Below the pieces are notes generated by a model. That model saw nothing but the letters and a program-made list of their open reading frames with translations. It did not search any database and was not told the origin of the DNA. Of a stretch of DNA of 64,000 nucleotides, positions 54,777 to 64,000 are shown in pieces (positions within the stretch are counted from its first letter, which is position 1; every line of letters begins with the position of its first letter). Where the stretch lies: the NCBI GenBank assembly GCA_027924585.1, contig BSBM01000372.1, forward strand, positions 9,965,001 to 10,029,000, written 5' to 3'. Made by a program: the position numbers and the translations under genes. The DNA is from Larix kaempferi (Eukaryota > Streptophyta > Pinopsida > Pinales > Pinaceae).

Positions 54777-57700
54777 TCACAAAGTGAGTTTTGGTGGGAC
54801 TTGATGAGAGTCGAAGCTCACCTTTTAGAAATTCTTTGCAATAACGTCAATTAGCATGATAAGATTCTAGGATGCTTACTTCAAGGCTTGTTACATTGAT
54901 ATGAGGAGTTCTAGGAGAATTGGAGGATGAGAGAGCCATTCAGCTTCCTAGCAGAGCATCCCCAGTTTCTTCTCTTGCAGCAGAAATTCTTTGGCCTTGT
55001 ATGTTAGGAGAGATCTCCTTTATGCCTTATTCTTAGGAGGGAGTTGGTTGATACCTCCTAGGATTACTTACATATTTATAGTTTTACTTCTATCCAGGAA
55101 AGGATGTTTCTTTTTTGGATCTCTCCTCAATTTCTAGTGTTTTTCCCCTGGGATAAACTTTGCAGGCCTGGGTTTTGATACTCTGTTTTATTTATGGTTC
55201 TTAGTTTACTAGTTTTTAATTTCATTTCAATTATTTTATTTTTTATATCAGGGGGGCATCTTTGACCCCGTGATTTTGTATGGTCTTGTCATAACTGATG
55301 TAATGTCTACTCCCATTGACTTATTTGGTCTTTAGTGGACATTAATATAAATTCATTTTTTTATGTTTCAACACAATCCATTTGAGGACCTTCTATGGTA
55401 TTTGAAGGCCTCTCAAAATATTTCTTAGAGGGAGGATTTTTCTAGACTGAGCATGTGATCATTGATTCTCTAATTCAAGATGGGGATGAGCTTATTAAAA
55501 AGCCAAGTTTCCTTCAACATTATCTTTTTTTGTCAACAATGGACTTACTGTTAAATTTTCACAATTTACTTCAATCTGATCTAGGATCTTAACTGAGAGA
55601 ACAACATGTACATCAAATCTACATCATATCAATCATTGACACAATAATGCAAGCACACAAGAGACACAGATTTTACTTGGGGAAAATCATAAAGGTGAAA
55701 AACCCCAATAACTTCCTCAGAGATAGATAGAGCAATGATACAACCGGAATACAAGAGATAGTCTTCTCCTAGCAGCAGAGCCTCCTCCTCACAAGTGCAC
55801 CACTTTCGGAATGAGAGAAGTGTGTGAATGAATGACCAAATAGAGATCTCCCAATCTCTATTTATACTTGTTCTATCCTGCCCAATAAACTAATGGGTCC
55901 TACATGTCTATCTTAACCCATAGTTAACTTAATACAGGCCGACCCCACACTTGGTGGTCTAATAACCCTTTGACCCACATGGCCGAACCCCAATAGGGTG
56001 GTCTAATAACCCTTTGACCCACATGACTTATGTAGGGCCGGCCCCAACAAGGTGGTCTAATAACCCATCAAGTATAAGTTACGACACTTCAATATAAATG
56101 ACGACACTTCCGTATAGAGGAATAATAACATCTCTATAGGAATACAAACACTTCTGTATAGAGGAATAATACCATCTCTATAGGAGTACAAAATACATAT
56201 ATGAAATACACGGTTGAAATACATTCCAAAGTTACATATACATCAACACTTGCAAGCTTTTACCTAGGTCATCACCTTCATTGTGCATTCCATAGGGTAG
56301 AAGGCTAGTTCCATTTGGATAATTTTGTCCCAGTAGTTTGGTCTCCTCATGCTGCCTATTTTGGTTGCAAATTTGTTATTTGTATCCAAGAATGCATTTG
56401 CTTCAATTTGGATGTTTATACTTTATTCTATTTTGGGAATTGGTTGTTTTGGGAAGGTGCCAATTTCCAGGGGATGTGCGATGATGCTAATCAAACCATA
56501 AAGTATATGTTACAACAAACTTGATAAGTGGGGATGTGTACCCAGAGACTCCAAAATTTCAGGGGATGACAAGGTATGTTGGGGGTAGGATATAAGGGAA
56601 CCTACCCCAAATATATAAATATTAAAAATATATTGATTTCAAGAGTTTTAAACTTTAAAAATAATCATTTAATAATACATAATTGATTCATACATGTTTG
56701 AAAACATGCTGCAAATCCTTTGCTATGATGGCGTAGCACTAGGAAATGGTAATTATGGGTACTCTTTGCAGTTTGCATGCTCCTTGAGGGTGCAGGGTAC
56801 CTTTGTGTGTACCCACTGTGTTGCAAGTCCTTGAAAATACTGTGGGTCATGCCTAGTTTGAAGGTGAACAAAAAACAATTATGCACTCTTGCCCCAACAT
56901 ATTTTACTATTTAATTGGGTTCACTTGTACCATATGTCTCTTATCCTCCTTCATAGAAACTGTGCAAGTGGGGTTGCTTAGTTTGCAAAATATTAAAATT
57001 GTTGTTGAATTCTCCTTGCTTCATTTGTATTGTATATCTTCTTTATAATGTCGCTAGACGTTCTTACATCTAAAGTTGATTGATTGGTGCAACACTACCT
57101 GGCCTCACCAGATTCCACTTGGGATTAATTGCACAACTGACCATATGAAGAGGGATCTTCATGTACCTTTTCTATATTAAATTTTAGAGTTTGTTAGAAG
57201 ATTCTAAAGATTTTATTTTTCCAATCATGGTATGAATTGCCCCATGTATCTCCCCAAGACTAGTAGATTATGGATCTGCATATCTTATCTTCTCCATTGT
57301 TAGAGATATGAATGAAGCAATATATCTTCAATCAATCTGCCAATCTTCATCCAAAATCAACAATTTTACTTTATTGTCTTATTTTGTTTTAGACTCCCTC
57401 CCCTTCTAGAATTTTAGACTAGTAATTCTTAATGATAGTAGATTGCAAGGACAATTGCATCTCAATCATGTGCCTGAGAATAATGAATCAGATGGTGTAT
57501 CAGTTGGATTCGAAAATTCCTTAGCATGCATTTGACAAATTGCTTGAGGCGTGGGGGTTACAAATGAACATTTGGACTTCTCTTGCAAATAAAATGATAC
57601 TGGTCATCCAGGAATCTTGTTATGTATTTGAGTGCAGTGCAAGTATTTAGTGCATGTTTACTTTCTGGAGTTTGAAATATACACTTGTAACTATTTTGAA

Positions 57701-58216
57701 TTAATAGCTTGACTGCTTGATAAATCAGTGTTGCATCTGTGATAACTTGTTCTACATTAGAAGGATCATACTCCTCGATTCCATCCACAACACCTCATAT
57801 TGGAAACATTAGTCATCCATTTTTCACTATAAGTAATCACTTTCAAAATGTATAAGAAAGAGATTGATATCATCCAACATTACTTGATAATCTCATAGAT
57901 TACAACAAACCCTAATCATTTGCACTTCTTGCTTTCTATCAGACTTCCACTTCAATTAAGGGAAGCTACCACGCAATTATTTGACAACTCTAACAAGAAA
58001 TGACAAATATCCAAAATTGGGGAAAACAGTGAGTAAACTAAAAAATCGTATCAAGGTTGGAAATTTGAACAACACAGGCCTCATGAGACATTGACATAAT
58101 TCTCCATCCATTTTGTAACTTTTCGATCCTCCATTAATTTTTGTAGAAAAAAAAACAAGGGTCAAGAAAATGTCAAACTGTTCTGCAAGAGCTGGACCAA
58201 ATATCTCTATTGAAAA
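54777..58216. other. Spacer with short tandem repeats and no recognised gene
   Basis: About 3.4 kb. Frames at 56,315-56,524, 56,665-56,886 and 57,558-57,788 have no recognisable motif. There are two small direct-repeat patches at 55,953-56,190. If the ABC1-kinase pseudogene once had a 3' untranslated region, it would lie just below 58,217. Confidence 0.45.
55953..56190 (+). repeat. Short direct repeats
   Basis: GGTGGTCTAATAACCC occurs at 55,953, 55,997 and 56,051 (44- and 54-bp steps). CTTC(C/T)GTATAGAGGAATAAT occurs at 56,107 and 56,151 (44 bp), each followed by ATCTCTATAGGA. Confidence 0.88.
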
Positions 58217-59960
58217 TTATGGGGCCATGAGTCCTTCGATTGTATAAGAAAGATATTTTTCCCAATCATCTTTAAAAACAAGAGTCTACAAGGTTCCCAT
58301 GACATTATAATCCGGATCCAACTTGTGTTTCCATCCATGCAAAACTCCAAATTAAATTCTGAGTATGAACTTAGGTGAAAATGAATTTGAAATTTGCAAG
58401 CTATACAGATTCCCTTCAACATCCCATCCCAAAAAACCCTCTTTCACATATCCCATACCTCAAGAACCAATGTTGTGACCATTACAGTACATACATTCCC
58501 ATCGATGTTCACTCTGTGACGTCTCACTTGTTCAAGCAATTCATTCATGCACTCTGTTGGATGTACCACATCACCTTCGGGTGAACCCCAAAATTTGAAT
58601 GAAGTCTCAACTTCCTACATAAAAACCAAGTCAGTTTTTAAGGGAAAAAAATATAATATACTGAACACAAACATTGGTATTGAAATGCATCTGAACAGTG
58701 CACCACATATTTATGATCCCATAATGGAGTGATGTGGAAATGTATGGCAAGTTAATATGGCTTTTTGTGGTCAACATGAACAAGAATCACAACTTTTTAA
58801 TCAGTGGGACTTTCTTGCACTATTTTTGAAGGTACTCAAGAACTCTAGATTCTGAACTCTAAGCAGATCGCCAAGTTAAACTAACACTATTCAACTAAGT
58901 TTTATGTGTCTGTAAGATTGCACTAAAAGGGTATTCTACAGAATCACGTGAACACACAATATTATGTGCATGATCGATTCCAATTTGTCACATAAACAAT
59001 CATAATAGTTTGCATGTGCCATTGTCAATCGGTGGCACAAATTCAATCATCTGAATCAAAAGTTCATTGTATTCAGGCTTGTATATGGGGAACTACTTGA
59101 GGCTCACTTGTTAGGCTATCCAATGGCATATAAACCAATACTTTTGGCCTCGCCACAAGGATAACATACCTGCTCTAAATGCATACACACATACTTCTCT
59201 AAGAATTTAAGTCATAGAAAATATACGATTTGATTATGTAAGTGCAAAACAAAGTACACAATAATTACAGGTTTTTTAGGAAAAACTAATAGGGTCCCCT
59301 GAAGGCCAAACTGATAGATTTCACAAATCATTGAATGAGCACAAATAGTAAATCAGTTTTAGGATAAAATTACAATTATGTGCAGCCCTCTACATATGAT
59401 CAATGTTATGAAAATTTGAAGAGAATAAACTAAAGGAAGCCTAAACAATGTTATGAGAGCATTTAGTATTTAACACGCCAAATACCTGACAAAAAAATCC
59501 AAGTAAAGAGGAGGAAAAAGAATGGAAGAAAAAGTAAACATGACAAAATATATAATGGGTATTATAATTTAAGTTTAAGTTCTCCCATATCCAAAATTCA
59601 TGGAAGAAAGTAGCTACCACAACATTCAATAATGTCTATTTTGTGGTAGAAAGTAGGAACCATCAAATATAAATTGTGACACCATCTACCTGTATGAAGG
59701 AATTTGGATCTGGACAACTATGATTTCTTGAAAACTTTAGAGTACATTTTGCAGTTGTCTTCCCATCCCTTAGTGCAATAGCTTTGAATAACTCCAGAAT
59801 ATTCAGCCGATCATTATTGGAAAGTTTTGTTTCCATGCCTACATCAAGGAATACTAAATGAGGTCTTGATAAAAAAAAGTCACTTGCTTGAAGGATTACC
59901 CAGTCCCAGTTGAACAAGAATATTTCTAGGATGCATATGTGCATGAATGAAATTATCCAC
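58217..59960 (-). pseudogene. ABC1/ADCK (UbiB-type) kinase, last three exons, pseudogene
   Basis: Three minus-strand blocks match the C-terminal half of a plant ABC1-family kinase-like protein, a group usually found in mitochondria and plastids and linked to quinone and lipid metabolism. Exon 59,690-59,960 begins after TTCTCAG and ends at a GTAGAT donor. It reads VDNFIHAHMHPRNIL, then after a frameshift RPHLVFLDVGM and NNDRLNILELFKAIALRDG. Exon 58,459-58,614 (52 codons) is open, between ATGTAG and GTATGG splice sites, with FKFWGSPEGDVVHPTECM and VNIDGNVCTVMVTTLVLE. The last exon, 58,217-58,336, ends DGLMAP-like as EGLMAP and stop. Lesions: the HAD-HPGN motif reads HAHMHPRN, one extra base in exon 1, the last acceptor reads GCAT where GCAG is expected, and a TAG after NVMGTL. 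Upstream exons were not found. Confidence 0.82.
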
Positions 59961-62900
59961 CTGAGAAAAAACAAGATACATATTAGAATGATTGTATTGT
60001 TACTTCCAATCTTCTCCCTTAATATATTCAACAAGGACCCTTTTCAATGTTCCTCCAACTCACAAGAAAAGCTATGTTAATGATTAATAGTAAATACAGT
60101 CAAGTTGAATATCTCGCTTTGTGGCAACAACACCCTAGCATGGAGACCTAAGGCTGATCCACTTATCTAAAACAACAAATAACCAAAAATACCCATGTTT
60201 CCCTATACAGATGACTAATATTTATAAGCCTCTTCTGCTAGAAAAAGATAGGGAGTATATGCCTTGGCTGTTCAAACTTACATATGAGGGTGGCACTCAA
60301 AACTTAAATGCCTTGATTTTGATTACATATGGTATTTTCTGTTACAGGTGTTTTTGTGCATGAAACACATTGTCTAAACTAATGACCAAGGAGAGGTAGT
60401 CAAAGGATTTTGCTCAAACTTCTTACGTAAGTAACAGTATTATGAACCCTTGTAAGAAGATGCACCCTGATACTTTACTCCTGAAGTTAGTACTCATACT
60501 TTAATATAGTACCCAACCTGTTTTAAGATCTAAGATATTGGAATTAATGTTTCTTGTTTTGCTTAAGCAGGTCCAATCCTTGGAGATCAAGTTGGAGTTG
60601 GAGCAAGGATAACCAACAGATTCGAGGTGAGTCTTACCATCTTCTCCCTTCCCAAAATTCAGAAGCTTGTTGTAATGTGTTAGATATTGGAGAGTAGATC
60701 ACCATTGGTTTTGATTATGTCTTAGCTTAAACTTGTAGGAACTTGGTTTGGTCTTTCAGTAGATCTAACTATCCGTAGGACGAATTTACAAAGGGTGAAT
60801 CAGTATCATGCATGGTTTAACCTTTTCTTATTTCATCGATCATATATTGCATTCACCATCAATCATAAACAAGATAAATAAATACAAGAGAGTACATAAG
60901 ATATTTAACTCAAGAGATGATCATTCATCAACAAGGTCTCAACCAAATTATGTTCTAAAAACGATGTCAAGCAATCTTCAAATAATTTTCTACAATCTCA
61001 AATCTGCCCAGAATATTCCTCAAACAAGACCGAACTTATGTCGTTAAGATAATCATCAACAAACCCTAGAAAAACAGTCATCACAACCCTTCATCTCTGC
61101 AATTTGCTCTTCTTTCTATGTTTCTTAACTTGCTCCGTAATTACCTTGGATTTTCATATGATATTACTTGCTTTCATCATATGTCTAATACCTGCTCATT
61201 AGTTCCTGATTTCGGTGATTTCAGACCTTTTCTTCATTGCACAAGTTCACACCCAAATGAGGCGATCTATCCTCATCTTTGTACATATCAACCATGTGTT
61301 TTGGTTGGGTGACTTGTCACTAGGCTGACCTATTCATGCTTATGTTTTTAAAAATATAATCATGCAAATTCTCATTAGGGCCGACATTATCATATTTCTT
61401 TAAGAGTTTTTCTTGCTTCAATTCAGACCAATTTAAACCGTTTTGACTGTTCAAAAACAACGTATCTTTGTGTATCATTTTCAAGTACTTCTTTCTCAAG
61501 TATGCTAGATGTATTCATTTGGGTTTGTTAATGAGATTCCTTGGATTTAATGAATTTCCCAAGATTTTGTTATCAAATATGGCCATCCTTTGTTCACCAT
61601 GGCATCAATGTCTTGCATATCAACAATATTCACATCAATGACAACTCACCTTCAATAATCGCCCCCCTTTGCATTGATAGAAATACTTAGTAAAACAACC
61701 CATTATCCTCATGATCATATTTGATCAAGTTCTTATACTCTTCCTAACTTTGATCTACACCAATTATTGTTTTCAACACTTATTGTTTTACTAGTCTTCT
61801 CTCCCCCTTTGACATCAATGACACAGATTGATCTGCCAAGTTTTTGTTGCTTCACTATTCCATATGCTTCTTCTGCCCCCCCTGTCATGTATTTCATGGT
61901 ATTTGAATCTTTATGGACTTTTAGGTTGGTCTTCTCCCCATGAATTTTATAGACTATGTTGGCTCCCCCTGGACTTATGATTCGTTACTTTCAAGAGATT
62001 GGGGCTTAGGAATGTGAAATATATGTATCACATATGGATTCATTAGTTCAGGTTGTACATTCTTGAAACCTTGTATAATTCTTGAATATGCCTCAAAAAT
62101 ACCATTTCTTATTAACTATTTAAACTTCCTCATTTATAGTTGTACTTCTGTAGGAAAACACTTGTAGAAATAGAGTCAACATTTGATCTACATATGCTCT
62201 AAATCCCCTTGTCTCAATGTCTATATTCCTTTTCCAAGATCTTTGTCTACTTCCCCTGAGCTTTCACAAGTTCCCAATTACTTTTTAAACACTGCATATC
62301 TCTATTTTTCATACTCTCGCACTTTGATAACAATGACAAGGGTGTCTAAAGATTCTCTTCTTCTTTCTATCATAGGTCGGCAATTTCTGATCAAGTTCAT
62401 ATCTTTTGTCTCCTTTTATTTAATGTCTTGTAGCACTATCAAGGTTGCATATTATCATATAATGTCAAAGTGCTTCACAAGTCATCCTTTACCAATCTAA
62501 TATAAGTGTCCTTTTTTATTCATGTAGCTGTTCAAAACTCCAAAGTGAGTCCACATGACTCTCAAACTCAGTTCTTATATGACTACCAATTGATTCATAA
62601 CCATTCTTATTCATTGGAATTTCTATGATATTTATCTTCTTAAGGAAAGAGGTAAAACCCTTGGTTGTTCTAGTGCATGTTGATCATCACTCTCCTATAG
62701 TTGTAGCTTTATCTCTAACTCAATTCTTTTAAACTTCTCATTACTTCAAATCTTCTTAATCTCACACGGGATCAATTTCTGGCATTCATTGTTTTTTTCT
62801 TACTTCTATTACCGAACCCTCCCCATACATAGGGACTTTACAATTTTAGCCTCACTATCATCATTTTACTTCAACTAGTCTTCTTAAGGCACTCTATTAC

Positions 62901-64000
62901 TTGACTTTTACTACCAATTTTGCACCTGATTTCATCGCATTTTTCTGACCATAATGCGTCTATAGGATGATGTTTCTCTCATATAGTTTATTTCTTGTGC
63001 GAGGATTGACTCAAGCAATTATCTCCATGCTTATGCAATTTTCTATGTATAGAGTTTTTGTGTTTTCTCAAACATTTTGTATGCCACTTAAGATGCTCAT
63101 CATCCTACACTCAGCTCGAGGGTTTACCATTAACTTCTGTCCATACTCATCACGATATTTGGAGACTCGGACTTTCCAAAGCATTTTCGTAAGGCACTGT
63201 ACCCTTTAGCACAGTTTGGCATGTTGCAACATAACGTTGTCATGGAGAATGTGACCTCTAACCTCACTTTGGCATACTCATTGTAGCACTTGAGATTTAT
63301 TCCTTTACTGATCTATATTATGTTCTTTTCTTGGGACACACATGCGCAGAAGCACACTTTAGTCATTATACCCAATAGCAACATTCATGTCTTCATTTAT
63401 GAACAAATTAAGACCAAATCGAACCTTATACTGCTCTTCTTTACAACTTCATCACTCCCCTTATCACACGACTCATTAATTTGACAATAAACTCAATTTT
63501 ATAGCAATCCTTGATTCTTAAAGCAACACCAATCCTCTTCTTCATAATAGTCCTTGTACTTATGTAGGTATTTCCTTCAAATTTGTGCCATATCATCATT
63601 TATCCAAACTAATCTCCAAATGCCATGGACTGCTGCAAAATATATTCATGATTTGCATGATAGGCCTTCTTCCCCTAATATTGAGATTGAGTATCAATCT
63701 GAGCTTCTCTCCCTCCGTCAATGTTGTTCTTTGCATTTATCATTCAAGAGTACTTGTCTTTGTGACTCCAATCCCCCTAATATTGAGTTATCTTCATCAT
63801 GAGATTTCTTTGGTCTTCCTTTCCTACAATGTAACTAAATTGTAATCTGGATGACAGGGTCATGATTAGACTCTAGAAAATGTCCTTTGCGACCAGCACA
63901 TTCAATTTCAAAACTAAGAATTATAAACGGAGCCATCTTTGAGTGCTTCCCAACCGGGATATGACTAATTAATTTAGAATACAAAATATCAACTTCTATT
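59961..64000. other. AT-rich DNA with no recognised gene
   Basis: About 4 kb where upstream exons of the ABC1-kinase pseudogene would be expected on the minus strand, but none was identified. Read on the minus strand, short G-runs such as GATGTCAAAGGGGGAGAG (near 61,800) and a GGGGGG run near 61,880 resemble polypurine tracts of plant copia elements, so old retroelement scraps may be present. Plus frames of 60-105 codons (for example 62,183-62,500) have no motif. Confidence 0.4.

Noticed and set aside
60571-60626. Exon-like 56-bp segment on the + strand between an AG and GTGAGT, open in two frames (PILGDQVGVGARITNRFE in one)
   Set aside because: Too short, with no recognised homology and no neighbouring exons. 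Splice-like signals of this kind are common by chance.

Overview
The window reads as nuclear DNA of a seed plant with a large, repeat-packed genome. Nearly everything recognisable is an LTR retrotransposon or a repeat, and several elements are nested in one another. The primer-binding sites match plant initiator tRNA-Met, and the only host-gene homology found is a broken plant ABC1/ADCK-type kinase. A gymnosperm would fit, but the sequence alone does not settle the species.

Layout. 1-3,274: the 3' part of a decayed + strand Ty3/gypsy element with its 3' LTR, sitting inside a dispersed repeat whose uninterrupted second copy lies at 7,448. 3,275-9,505: dispersed repeats, a 33-bp tandem array abutting a tRNA-Val(UAC)-like gene, and AT-rich spacer. 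9,506-20,459: an old minus-strand LTR element inserted in a ~170-bp tandem array. Its own LTR was later split by a complete but dead Ty1/copia element (Copia-1, 13,793-20,014). 20,460-25,839: the rest of the array, other repeats and unrecognised spacer.

25,845-35,596 is the most striking object: a 9.75-kb non-autonomous LTR retrotransposon. Its two 1,360-bp LTRs differ at about two positions by hand count, its target duplication is perfect and it has no pol. Its only coding trace is a short gag-like zinc-knuckle reading frame, split over two frames, just before the polypurine tract. Its interior carries a CpG-rich minisatellite with an exact 62-bp (2 x 31) period ending in A28, and a family of hairpin-like repeats at 46-47-bp spacing. 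36,990-42,720: a decayed minus-strand Ty3/gypsy gag/protease fragment, split by a 2.9-kb solo LTR with a perfect target duplication. 42,720-48,196: AT-rich spacer with 40-bp and 40/60-bp tandem arrays.

48,197-54,381 is a young Ty1/copia element (Copia-2). Its 755-bp LTRs differ at about five positions and it has one uninterrupted gag-pol frame (1,358 codons from the likely start), although a probable RNase H catalytic Asp is Tyr. 54,382-58,216: more minisatellite and unrecognised spacer. 58,217-59,960: three exons of an ABC1-family kinase pseudogene on the minus strand. 59,961-64,000: AT-rich DNA in which no gene is recognised.

The LTR divergences and the nesting give a relative clock: old gypsy remnants, then the minus-strand element (~10%), Copia-1 (~2.6%), Copia-2 (~0.7%) and the non-autonomous element (~0.15%). 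No host gene in the window looks intact. Divergences are hand counts, and family calls come from recognised protein motifs, not from searches.
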